The position numbers and the translations under genes are program-made. From NCBI RefSeq assembly GCF_013343715.1, contig NZ_JABUNR010000008.1, positions 1 through 64,000 of the forward strand: 64,000 bases of DNA, read 5' to 3'. Source of the stretch: Mesobacillus harenae (GTDB lineage Bacteria > Bacillota > Bacilli > Bacillales > Cytobacillaceae). The notes under the pieces were generated by a model. It was not told the DNA's origin. It ran no database searches and worked only from the letters and a program-made list of their open reading frames with translations. Below, in pieces: positions 44,137 to 51,823 of this stretch; the stretch's first letter is position 1, and every line of letters begins with the position of its first letter.

Positions 44137-44786
44137 ACGAGAGGAACCAAATGGCAAAAAGAGCTGCTGAAGAAATAACAGAAGGTATGGCCGTTAATCT
44201 AGGTATCGGAATTCCTTCCCTTGTGCCCAATCATTTGCCGTCTGAGTTACTTGTGATGTTTCATGCGGAAAATGGAATACTCGGAATTGGCGGCACACCA
44301 TTAAAGGGCTCAGAGGATGAAAACCTCTGCAATGCTGGAGGGTTACCGGTGTCTGTTGTACCAGGAGCATCTTATTGTGACAGTGCCACGGCCTTCGGAA
44401 TGATCAGAAGTGGAAAAATAGATATGACGATACTTGGGTCATTACAGGTCAGCCAAACCGGTGATTTGGCCAATTGGATTGTACCTGGAAAAAAGGTTCC
44501 AGGTATGGGCGGTGCAATGGAGCTGTCACAAAAAGCGAAAAAAGTAATCGTTTTGATGAAACATACCGATAAGCACGGCCAATCGAAACTTCTCGAAAAA
44601 TGCACCTTGCCGTTAACTTCGGGAGCTTGTGTGGATATGGTGATTACAAATATGGCTGTTTTTGAAATCAAAGACCGATCACTGGTTCTAACTGAATTAT
44701 TTTCACCGTACAGCATAGAAGAGGTTACCGAAAAAACGGATTGCGGATTCTTATCTGCAAGTAAAATTAGAAAAATAGAATACTAA
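44121..44786 (+). CDS. yodR: CoA-transferase subunit B (YodR)
   Basis: A 221-residue 3-oxoacid CoA-transferase beta subunit. The catalytic glutamate lies in the conserved MFHAENGILGIG block (about 50-61, E-N-G). Also seen: NLGIGIPSLVPNHLP (about 26-40), GSLQVSQTGDLANW (about 108-121), VPGMGGAMEL (about 130-139) and KCTLPLTS. It starts inside the end of yodS with a 16-base overlap, so the two subunits are made at equal levels. The following gene starts 20 bases after its stop. Confidence 0.92.
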   Translation: MGMGIDERNQMAKRAAEEITEGMAVNLGIGIPSLVPNHLPSELLVMFHAENGILGIGGTPLKGSEDENLCNAGGLPVSVVPGASYCDSATAFGMIRSGKIDMTILGSLQVSQTGDLANWIVPGKKVPGMGGAMELSQKAKKVIVLMKHTDKHGQSKLLEKCTLPLTSGACVDMVITNMAVFEIKDRSLVLTELFSPYSIEEVTEKTDCGFLSASKIRKIEY

Positions 44787-44805
44787 CTTGACGGGGAGTG
44801 AGAGG

Positions 44806-46074
44806 GTGGAAACGATTGAGAAAACACTAAAAGATTATTTGAAGGATAACCGGCTCCGGGGAACCCGGCTGCTCCAAAAACTCGTTCAGGAGGATAGCAC
44901 AAGAGGAAATGAAAGCTCAGCCCAGGCCGTTATAGTGGAAAAATGCCGGCAGTTAGGCCTTCACCTAGACATTTGGGAAATTGGTGAAACAAAACTGGTA
45001 TCCCATGAGGCATTTTGTTCTGACAGGAAAGACTTTTCGGGAAATCCCAATGTGGTAGGGGTCCTTAAAGGAACAGGAGGCGGAAAGTCTCTTATTCTAA
45101 ACGGGCATATTGATGTCGTACCAATCGGTAACCGGAAGGACTGGGACCAGGATCCATTTAGCGGACATATTAGCTGCGGAAAACTATTCGGCCGCGGAGC
45201 GACAGATATGAAGGGCGGAACAGTCTCCATGCTCATGGCTCTGGAGGCGATTATTAAAACAGGAGTGAAACTTAAAGGTGATGTTATCTATCAAAGCGTA
45301 ATTGAAGAAGAAAGTGGAGGAGCAGGAACACTTGCAGCTGTTCTCAGGGGTTATAAAGCAGATGGAGCAATTATTCCAGAGCCAACGAATATGAAATTTT
45401 TTCCAAAGCAACAAGGATCTATGTGGTTTCGAATTACTGTAAAAGGTCGTTCTGCTCATGGGGGTACAAGATATGAAGGGGTAAGTGCTATTGAAAAAGC
45501 TATGTCATTGATCGGGAGGCTGCAAGCTTTAGAGAAAGCAAGAAATGAAAAAATTACAGATCCTTTATATAAAGGAATTCCTATACCTATTCCAATTAAT
45601 ATTGGAAAAATAGCCAGTGGGGAATGGCCTTCATCCGTTCCAGATATTGCGATTATTGAAGGCAGGATGGGTGTCTCTCCTGAAGAAAGTCCTGATCAGG
45701 CAAAGCAGGAAATGCTAGAATGCCTCAAGGATTGGGAGAACGCCGACCCGTGGATATCCGATCATAAGCCTTCTATTGAGTGGTTTGGAGGAAGGTGGCT
45801 GCCCGGCAGTTTACCTGTTGATCATCCGCTAATGACTACAATGGCAGAAAGCTTTAGTGAGGTTAAAGGAACAGCTCCAATTATTGAAGCATCTCCTTGG
45901 GGAACGGATGGGGGTATTTTATCCTCGGTAGGTCAAACTCCTGTAGTTGTCTTTGGGCCCGGAACCACAGAAGCAGCCCATGATACCAATGAGTTTATTA
46001 ATCTGGCAGATATGTTTGAGGCTGCGGAAGTAATAGCTCTTGCCATATTAAAATGGTGTGAAGCTGCAGACTAA
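44806..46074 (+). CDS. yodQ: M20 family deacetylase/peptidase (YodQ)
   Basis: A 422-residue zinc hydrolase of the ArgE/DapE type. Metal ligands: LNGHIDVVPIGNR (His, Asp), FGRGATDMKGGT (bridging Asp), the general base in YQSVIEEESGGAGT (Glu-Glu), a further Asp/Glu in IIPEPTNM and the final His in TTEAAHDTNE. The family removes acyl groups from amino acids; in this operon it would deacetylate the C4 product of acetyl-beta-lysine breakdown to 4-aminobutyrate. GTG 44806 has GGGGAGTGAGAGG upstream; a TTG at 44788 is an alternative. Length is normal (B. subtilis YodQ 436). Confidence 0.9.
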   Translation: METIEKTLKDYLKDNRLRGTRLLQKLVQEDSTRGNESSAQAVIVEKCRQLGLHLDIWEIGETKLVSHEAFCSDRKDFSGNPNVVGVLKGTGGGKSLILNGHIDVVPIGNRKDWDQDPFSGHISCGKLFGRGATDMKGGTVSMLMALEAIIKTGVKLKGDVIYQSVIEEESGGAGTLAAVLRGYKADGAIIPEPTNMKFFPKQQGSMWFRITVKGRSAHGGTRYEGVSAIEKAMSLIGRLQALEKARNEKITDPLYKGIPIPIPINIGKIASGEWPSSVPDIAIIEGRMGVSPEESPDQAKQEMLECLKDWENADPWISDHKPSIEWFGGRWLPGSLPVDHPLMTTMAESFSEVKGTAPIIEASPWGTDGGILSSVGQTPVVVFGPGTTEAAHDTNEFINLADMFEAAEVIALAILKWCEAAD

Positions 46075-46088
46075 AAGGGGAAAACCGA

Positions 46089-46453
46089 ATGGGGGATATT
46101 CGTATTAGAACGCTGATTCCCGGTCCGCTGGCAACAAAGCTGTTAGAACGAAAGGGAAAAAATGTTCCGCAGGGCCCCTTCAATACCCTTCAAACGTTTG
46201 CAGCAAAAGGAAGAGGGGCTCTTCTGACTAATATAGATGGCAATACGTTGATAGATTTTCCCGGGGCAATCGGTACTCTAATATTGGGCACTGTCCACCC
46301 GAGGTAGTTGCCGTCCTGCATGAACAAATTGAGGCTTACCTGCACCCATGTTTCCATGTTATCCGCCTATTAATGCCGCTTGTAATAACGCCTAAACAAT
46401 TAAATGAAGGGTTTGATGTGCAGGAGTCTGCGAGTATAGAAAATGTCTCACAC
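46089..46453 (+). pseudogene. gabT: remnant of a 4-aminobutyrate aminotransferase gene (gabT)
   Basis: The frame opens as an intact gene would, with AAAGGGGAAAACCGA before an ATG, and reads 65-70 residues typical of GabT N-termini (GPFNTLQTFAAKGRG, NIDGNTLIDFPGAIGTL). It then shifts: near 46290 the continuation HCPPEVVAVLHEQIEAYLHP is in the next frame. Straight after CFHV the sequence jumps to IRLLMPLVITPKQLNEGFDV, which is the C-terminal end of GabT. About 330 internal residues, including the PLP lysine, are missing. So the gene has one frameshift and one large internal deletion. It lies between yodQ and yodP, where a GABA aminotransferase would finish the pathway by removing GABA. Confidence 0.85.
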
Positions 46454-46539
46454 CAGAAGGTAAAATGGATAAAAAGTATACGTGTTTATATTTATTCAAT
46501 GCCTGGCTGCACAGGCTTTCGAACTATAGGGGGGACAGC

Positions 46540-47379
46540 ATGGGCGAAACGAAACAACTGGCGGGAAACGATTATTATTTAAATGTATTTGTGGATCCCG
46601 AGAATGGACGTGTTCGAATTGATGATTTCTGGGGAAGTACGGAAAAAATCCTTGTTACAGCAGAAGAGCTTAGTAAGGAGAATGGTGCAGAAAAGCTGAT
46701 TGTAAAAGGAAGGTCAGAACAGTTAGCAACCTTATTAAAATATGGATATCAGCTTGAAGCCACAGTTGACAGATACTTCCTTGGTTCTGATGCATATTTT
46801 TTTTGTAAATACTTTTCATCCGCTCGCAGCTGTAGTGAAAGCTGGATTACAGAAGACAGCATTATAAAAAGCGTGTATTTGCTTGGCAATTCAGAGCAAA
46901 CCATTCGTCTTCCAAAAGAATATCAGTTAAAGAGGATAGCAGAGAAGGATAGTGAAGTTTTGGCTGCTCTTTACAAGCAGGTTTTTCAGGTATACCCTAC
47001 GCCTCTGAATGATCCCGAATATGTCAGAAAAACCATGCAGGATGGCACAGTTTATTTTGGCTACTTCTTTAAAGGAGAGATTGTCAGTGCAGCGTCGGCT
47101 GAAATAAACACTTTTTATAAAAATGCAGAATTGACTGATTGTGCTACTTTGATAAAACACCGAAAACATGGCTTAATGAAAGTCTTGCTGCAAAGGCTAG
47201 AGAGAGAATTGAAAGAAAACGGAATATTTTGTGCCTACTCGATTGCCAGATCTCTGTCATTTGGAATGAATGCAGCTCTTTATCAGCTTGGTTATGAGTA
47301 TAGGGGACGACTTAAGAATAACTGTTATATTTATGACAAGCTTGAAGATATGAATATGTGGGTGAAGAATTTAAGTTAA
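46540..47379 (+). CDS. yodP: putative beta-lysine N-acetyltransferase (YodP/AblB)
   Basis: A 279-residue GNAT-fold acetyltransferase. The N-terminal half (about 1-125) is the family-specific domain with RIDDFWGSTEKILV and LLKYGYQLEATVDRYFLG; the C-terminal half (about 130-279) is the GNAT domain with EYQLKRIAEKDSEVLAALYKQVF (short: RIAEKDSEVLAALY), ASAEINTFYKNAELTDCATLIKHRKHGL (short: AELTDCATLIKHRKHG), and LMKVLLQRLERELKENG. AblB proteins acetylate beta-lysine made by the aminomutase; the product can be an osmolyte or a catabolic intermediate. ATG 46540 has GGGGGG upstream. The regulator gene follows in the same direction. Confidence 0.88.
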   Translation: MGETKQLAGNDYYLNVFVDPENGRVRIDDFWGSTEKILVTAEELSKENGAEKLIVKGRSEQLATLLKYGYQLEATVDRYFLGSDAYFFCKYFSSARSCSESWITEDSIIKSVYLLGNSEQTIRLPKEYQLKRIAEKDSEVLAALYKQVFQVYPTPLNDPEYVRKTMQDGTVYFGYFFKGEIVSAASAEINTFYKNAELTDCATLIKHRKHGLMKVLLQRLERELKENGIFCAYSIARSLSFGMNAALYQLGYEYRGRLKNNCYIYDKLEDMNMWVKNLS

Positions 47380-47446
47380 GGTGCTGAAATACTGGCATAG
47401 AAAGCCGAAAAGTCGGCATGAGCAGGAAAAGGGAGGATGTGAAAAT

Positions 47447-48847
47447 ATGGGGAGCATGGAGGAGATCACCAAAGAAATTCTATCTGCCATTTTAAATGGA
47501 ATAGACGAAGCCATACACGTGGTCGATACAAATGGAATAACCATTTTTTATAACGATGTAGCTGCCCGGCATGATGGCCTGAACGCAGAAGAAGTTCTTG
47601 GGCGCCCCTTGCTGAATATTTTCCCCTCTCTAAACAAATCCTCAAGCACTCTCCTTAAAGTGATGGAAACGAAAATGCCTCTATACAATCAAACACAGAC
47701 ATTTGTAAATGTTCATGGAAAAAGAATTGAAACTGTTAATACCACTCTTCCGATTTTTATCAATGGAAATATGATTGGAGCCGTTGAAATAGCTAAAGAT
47801 TATTCAAGGATCAAGCAGCTGTCTGAACGGCTGGTTGACATTCAGCAAGGCTATAAAAAAATAACCGCGAAAACCAGAAGAGAACAAACGAAATTTACAT
47901 TTGCGGATTTACTTACTAAAAATCCGGCATTTTTAAAAATTAAACAGGAAGCAATCAAGCTTTCTAAATCTGATTCCCCCATCCTTGTTTATGGAGAAAG
48001 CGGAACTGGGAAAGAGCTATTTGTTCAGGGGGTGCATCGAGCTTCACGGCGGAGTGATGCTCCTTTTGTGGCTCAAAACTGTGCTGCTATCCCTGAATCT
48101 CTTCTTGAAAGCATTTTATTCGGTACAGCAAAGGGGAGCTATACAGGGGCCGTAGAAAGACCTGGACTATTAGAGCTTGCTGATGGAGGAACCTTGTTTC
48201 TTGATGAATTGCACACCATGGCTATTGAATTGCAGGCTAAGCTTCTTCGCGTACTTGAAGACGGGATGGTCAGGCGAGTAGGCAGCACAAAAAGCTTCGG
48301 GGTGAATGTCAGGATTATAACAGCAATGAACCTCCATCCTCACCAGGCTATTAAGGAGGGCCGTCTTCGCTCTGATTTATTTTACAGATTAAGTGTTTTA
48401 GGTTTCGAATTAATTCCTCTGCGTGAGCGCCCTGATGATACCTTATACTTAGCTGAGCATTTTATTACCCTATTCAATAGGCAACTGGGTAAACAGATTG
48501 CGGGCTTTGATAAAACTGTTGAAAACCTGTTCCTTAACTACTCTTGGCCAGGGAATGTCAGAGAACTAAAACATACGGTTGAATACATGATGAACATATG
48601 TGAAGGCGCCACACTTACTGAAAATGAACTGCCGTTGATGCTAAGAGGAGAAAGAGGAGTGAAACAGCAGGCACGAATAGATTCTTTATCCTTAAGAGAG
48701 AACCTAAGCAGGTTTGAGTCTGAACTCATTGAAAGGGCTCTTGCCGCTAGTAACGGAAATATAAAAAAAGCAGCTGCGCTTCTGGAAATCCCTAGGCAGA
48801 CCTTACAGTACAAAATTAAAAAAGTAAACAAACGACCTGCCGAATAA
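47447..48847 (+). CDS. sigma-54-dependent activator (KamR-like, RocR family)
   Basis: A 466-residue enhancer-binding protein. N-terminal PAS domain (about 12-120; FYNDVAARHDGLNAEEVLG), then a short linker, the AAA+ domain (about 150-385) with Walker A YGESGTGKEL, a GAFTGA variant reading GSYTGA, Walker B GGTLFLDEL and the arginine-finger region RLRSDLFYRLSV, and a C-terminal Fis-type helix-turn-helix (NGNIKKAAALLEIPRQTLQY). Such proteins melt sigma-54 promoters by ATP hydrolysis. A near-perfect sigma-54 promoter lies 180 bases downstream, before kamA. The kam locus of B. thuringiensis is known to have a similar regulator. The PAS ligand is probably a lysine-pathway metabolite (inference). ATG 47447 has GGGAGG upstream. 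Confidence 0.9.
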   Translation: MGSMEEITKEILSAILNGIDEAIHVVDTNGITIFYNDVAARHDGLNAEEVLGRPLLNIFPSLNKSSSTLLKVMETKMPLYNQTQTFVNVHGKRIETVNTTLPIFINGNMIGAVEIAKDYSRIKQLSERLVDIQQGYKKITAKTRREQTKFTFADLLTKNPAFLKIKQEAIKLSKSDSPILVYGESGTGKELFVQGVHRASRRSDAPFVAQNCAAIPESLLESILFGTAKGSYTGAVERPGLLELADGGTLFLDELHTMAIELQAKLLRVLEDGMVRRVGSTKSFGVNVRIITAMNLHPHQAIKEGRLRSDLFYRLSVLGFELIPLRERPDDTLYLAEHFITLFNRQLGKQIAGFDKTVENLFLNYSWPGNVRELKHTVEYMMNICEGATLTENELPLMLRGERGVKQQARIDSLSLRENLSRFESELIERALAASNGNIKKAAALLEIPRQTLQYKIKKVNKRPAE

Positions 48848-48861
48848 CGGGCAGTTTTTTT
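48837..48861 (+). terminator. rho-independent terminator after the activator gene
   Basis: CTGCCG (48837-48842) pairs with CGGGCAG (48848-48854) with one bulge, followed by seven T; it overlaps the stop codon. Confidence 0.85.
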
Positions 48862-48922
48862 GTCTTTAGTATCCTTACTCAGGTTTAAAACTTATATTTC
48901 TGTTAAGATGTGTGCTTCATTC

Positions 48923-48992
48923 TATAAAATCGGCTCTTACAATGGATATTGAGGGGGTTAGATGTACGTTATTTTCTAGAAATCGGCATTAC
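48923..48992 (+). promoter_or_regulatory. candidate enhancer sites for the sigma-54 activator
   Basis: Two near-identical words, TATAAAATCGGCTCTTAC (48923-48940) and TCTAGAAATCGGCATTAC (48975-48992), share AAATCGGC and TTAC and are 52 bases apart, five helical turns. They lie about 100 and 50 bases upstream of the -24 element, the usual place of activator-binding sites. Confidence 0.5.
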
Positions 48993-49022
48993 TTTTTAGT
49001 AGTACAAGTAAGGTTTTAATTC

Positions 49023-49039
49023 TTGGCATAGAACTTGCA
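49023..49039 (+). promoter_or_regulatory. sigma-54 (-24/-12) promoter of kamA
   Basis: TTGGCATAGAACTTGCA matches the consensus TGGCAC-N5-TTGCA with only the C/T change in the -24 box; the GG and GC dinucleotides are ten bases apart as required. It lies about 40 bases before the kamA start codon. Confidence 0.85.
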
Positions 49040-49077
49040 AAGTAATTAAGTAGAAGCTATGCCAAGGGGGAGTTTTA

Positions 49078-50109
49078 ATGAAACAATATTTATATAAACC
49101 AGAACGCCATTGGAAGGATATTGAATTGTGGAAAGATGTAACTGAGGACCAGTGGAATGATTGGCTTTGGCAGCTGACAAATACAATCAGAACGCTGGAT
49201 GATTTAAAAAAGGTTATTAAGCTGACCCCAGAAGAGGAAGAGGGAGTCCGAATTTCGACAAAAACAATTCCGCTAAATATCACCCCTTATTACGCATCTC
49301 TAATGAATCCAAATGATTCGAGATGTCCTGTGAGGATGCAATCAGTTCCAATATCAAAGGAAATTTACAAAACAAAGTATGACCTGGAGGATCCACTATA
49401 TGAAGACGAAGATTCCCCAGTCGCCGGATTGACACACAGATACCCAGACAGAGTCCTCTTCCTTGTCACGAATCAATGTTCAATGTATTGCCGTTATTGT
49501 ACGAGAAGAAGATTCTCAGGCCAAATTGGTATGGGGGTCCCCAAAAAGCAGCTCGATGCAGCTATTAACTATATCCGAAATACACCAGAAGTCAGGGACG
49601 TATTAATATCAGGCGGAGATGGCCTTCTAATTAACGATACTATTTTAGAGTATATTTTAAAAAACCTCCGTGCCATTGAGCATGTTGAAATTATCCGGAT
49701 AGGGACGCGCGCACCAGTTGTTTTTCCGCAAAGGATCACAGAAAATCTGTGTTCAATCCTAAAAAAATATCATCCAGTTTGGCTTAATACACACTTTAAC
49801 ACCTCGATAGAAATCACAGAAGAATCAAAGCTGGCTTGCGAGATGCTTGCTGATGCAGGCGTGCCTGTTGGAAATCAATCAGTAATCCTGGCGGGGATCA
49901 ATGACAGCGTGCCGATTATGAAAAAGCTCATGCATGATTTAGTTAAAATTCGTGTAAGACCCTACTATATTTATCAGTGTGATCTATCAGAGGGAATTGG
50001 ACATTTCCGCGCACCTGTCTCAAAAGGACTGGAAATCATTGAAGGTCTCAGGGGGCACACTTCGGGGTATGCAGTCCCTACTACGTTTTTTAAAGGAGGT
50101 ATGGTATAA
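49078..50109 (+). CDS. kamA: lysine 2,3-aminomutase, 5' part; gene interrupted by an integrated element
   Basis: KamA is a radical-SAM, PLP-dependent enzyme that turns L-lysine into beta-lysine; the complete protein has about 470 residues. Here the frame gives 343. The host part runs to GHTSGYAVPT (T335), with the [4Fe-4S] motif CSMYCRYC (C134, C138, C141) and SGGDGLL intact. The next residues should be FVVDAPGGGGK; instead the frame reads TFFKGGMV and stops. The PGGGGK lysine, which binds PLP, and about 125 C-terminal residues are absent, so the visible product cannot be a working aminomutase. GGGGGAG precedes the ATG and a sigma-54 promoter lies upstream. A large serine recombinase gene starts 36 bases after the stop. 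Confidence 0.92.
   Translation: MKQYLYKPERHWKDIELWKDVTEDQWNDWLWQLTNTIRTLDDLKKVIKLTPEEEEGVRISTKTIPLNITPYYASLMNPNDSRCPVRMQSVPISKEIYKTKYDLEDPLYEDEDSPVAGLTHRYPDRVLFLVTNQCSMYCRYCTRRRFSGQIGMGVPKKQLDAAINYIRNTPEVRDVLISGGDGLLINDTILEYILKNLRAIEHVEIIRIGTRAPVVFPQRITENLCSILKKYHPVWLNTHFNTSIEITEESKLACEMLADAGVPVGNQSVILAGINDSVPIMKKLMHDLVKIRVRPYYIYQCDLSEGIGHFRAPVSKGLEIIEGLRGHTSGYAVPTTFFKGGMV
50071..50090. other. left junction of the integrated element within kamA (attachment site)
   Basis: Identity with the kamA family is lost after the codon for T335 (50080-50082). The crossover must lie in or just before these bases. Serine recombinases use a 2-base core inside a short inverted-repeat site, which cannot be defined without the other junction. 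Confidence 0.6.
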
Positions 50110-50110
50110 T
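50105..50110 (+). promoter_or_regulatory. possible -10 element upstream of the integrase gene
   Basis: A perfect TATAAT ends at 50110, 36 bases before the integrase ATG and directly inside the element. No good -35 stands 16-18 bases upstream (TACGTT is the best), so this is weak support for a sigma-A promoter. A sigma-E or sigma-K type -35/-10 pair was not found. Confidence 0.3.
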
Positions 50111-50145
50111 GCTTGTAATATCAATATTTTAGGAGGCAGCAATGA

Positions 50146-51708
50146 ATGACAAAAACGGCAACAGGTATAAAGCACGTAGCTATGTACCTGCGCATATCAC
50201 AGGAGAAGAAAAGTGAGAACGTGGAGACGCTCGCTAACCATAGGGATATACTGGAAGAATATTGCAAAGAAAACGGTTTGACCTATGAAGTATACGGTGA
50301 AGTGTTAAGCGGCGGCGCTAGTGAAATGGAAGCAAGACCACAGCTTCAGAAGCTACTTAACGAAATTGAAATGTTCGATGCTATTATAGTAATGGAGCTG
50401 AGCCGTCTGTCTCGTAACGGTTACATCAGCGAAGTAGTGCTAAAACAATGTCAAGACTATGATAAACCCATTATTACACCTGTTCATACCTACGACCTAG
50501 CCAATAACAATAACGACGTTCTTACATTTCGCTTCGGTTCTATTATAGCTTCGCAGGAACATGCGCTAATCGGGAAGCGTTCTAAGGCAAATAAGATACA
50601 AATGAGCAAAGCAGGGTTGCATATAAGCGGTAATGTTCCTTTTGGATACAGACGCAATAACAAGATAAAAAAACTAGAAATATACGAGCCAGAAGCCGAT
50701 ATAGTACGCCTTATCTTTAAGCTTCACTCGGACGGGCTAGGTAGCTACAAGATACGAGATATTCTTAACGAAGCAAGTTACAAGAGTGCGAAGGGCTTAG
50801 CGTTCAACCTTCCATCCATTAAACGCATTATTCGAAATGAAGCCTATAGAGGGGCAGTAGTTTTTAACGACAGGAAGCGAGTAAAAGAAGGAGGCAAGTA
50901 CGTATATAAAACTATCCAGACTTATATTACAGAGAACGCTCACGAGCCGATTATAGAGCCCGCTGCATGGTACAAGTCAAATAAGATACGAGAAGCCAGA
51001 GCCGAAGAAGCGCTAAAGAATAGAGAGAGATCCGTAACAGAAGTAACGATGTTAAAAGACCTTCTCTACTGCGGCTGCTGCGGCAAAAAGCTAACCATAC
51101 GCAAAGATAGCAAGAGCGGCAAGAACTACGTAAAAGTTTGTGACGCCCTGCTGCCATACTCAACGAAGAAATGCGGGAACGCTGGAATCCTATTAGAATA
51201 CGTTATAGACGATGTGAAAGAAAAGCTAGAAGCGCACAGAATAGAACTGGAAGAGCAGCTAGATCAGATACTAGCACTAGACACTAGCGGTATCGAGCAT
51301 AGCTTAGCGGAGACAGTAGCACAGCTTGAGCGCCAGCTAGTCGAACAGCAGAAGCAGAGTAAGAAATTAATCGAAATAGCTTTATTGGATATTTTTACAC
51401 ATGAAGAGCTAGCCGCTAAGAAACAGGAGATCACGAATAACATTGAATCTCTACAGGCTGGGTTAGAGGACGCAAGGAGAGAACAAACGGAGATAAACTT
51501 AAAAGGAATCGAAGATAAGTTACGAGACGTGATAGAAACGATTGAGCACTTTAAAGACCTCGACTCAATCCGGCAGAATGAACAGCTTAAGACAATTATT
51601 AAGCAAATACGCTATTACCGTCAAATGCCGCCAGAGATACGAGCACTATCTGCTAGGATCGACGAGAGAAAGTATTATCCTTTTAGATTGGAAATTGAAT
51701 ATATCTAG
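50146..51708 (+). CDS. large serine recombinase (site-specific integrase)
   Basis: A 520-residue serine integrase of the SPbeta SprA/phiC31 class. The catalytic domain (about 10-150) has the nucleophile serine S18 in MYLRISQEK, the conserved MELSRLSRNG (about 84-93) and GSIIASQEHALIGKRSKAN. It is followed by the recombinase domain (FGYRRNNKIKKLEIYEPEA, then LPSIKRIIRNEAYRGAVVF), a zinc ribbon with CGCCGKKL and CDALL...KCGNAG (about 309-345) and a coiled coil (about 360-470) that controls directionality. It lies next to the element end, as integrases do, and should cut and rejoin attL and attR. AGGAGG stands nine bases before the ATG. A recombination directionality factor is not recognisable nearby. 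Confidence 0.95.
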   Translation: MTKTATGIKHVAMYLRISQEKKSENVETLANHRDILEEYCKENGLTYEVYGEVLSGGASEMEARPQLQKLLNEIEMFDAIIVMELSRLSRNGYISEVVLKQCQDYDKPIITPVHTYDLANNNNDVLTFRFGSIIASQEHALIGKRSKANKIQMSKAGLHISGNVPFGYRRNNKIKKLEIYEPEADIVRLIFKLHSDGLGSYKIRDILNEASYKSAKGLAFNLPSIKRIIRNEAYRGAVVFNDRKRVKEGGKYVYKTIQTYITENAHEPIIEPAAWYKSNKIREARAEEALKNRERSVTEVTMLKDLLYCGCCGKKLTIRKDSKSGKNYVKVCDALLPYSTKKCGNAGILLEYVIDDVKEKLEAHRIELEEQLDQILALDTSGIEHSLAETVAQLERQLVEQQKQSKKLIEIALLDIFTHEELAAKKQEITNNIESLQAGLEDARREQTEINLKGIEDKLRDVIETIEHFKDLDSIRQNEQLKTIIKQIRYYRQMPPEIRALSARIDERKYYPFRLEIEYI

Positions 51709-51710
51709 AG

Positions 51711-51735
51711 GACGCTTAAAGCGTTCTTTTTTTAT
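51711..51735 (+). terminator. terminator after the integrase gene
   Basis: GACGC(TTAAA)GCGTTC, a short stem with one bulge, followed by seven T, directly after the stop codon. Confidence 0.75.
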
Positions 51736-51823
51736 ATACGTGTTAGGAAGGAAATGTAATAATAGAGATATATTTCTATTTTAATTAAAGCTAAGTCATC
51801 AATAATCCAAAGGGAGAAATAAT

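Noticed and set aside
47381..47446. GTG start 22 codons upstream of the chosen activator start
   Set aside because: The stretch right after the yodP stop encodes an unusual basic extension and the GTG has no ribosome-binding site, whereas ATG 47447 has GGGAGG and starts the PAS domain normally.
49078..50109. kamA as a naturally short aminomutase
   Set aside because: The family match stops abruptly inside the conserved PLP region, the remaining codons resemble nothing, and a recombinase gene follows; a genuine short form would keep the PLP lysine.
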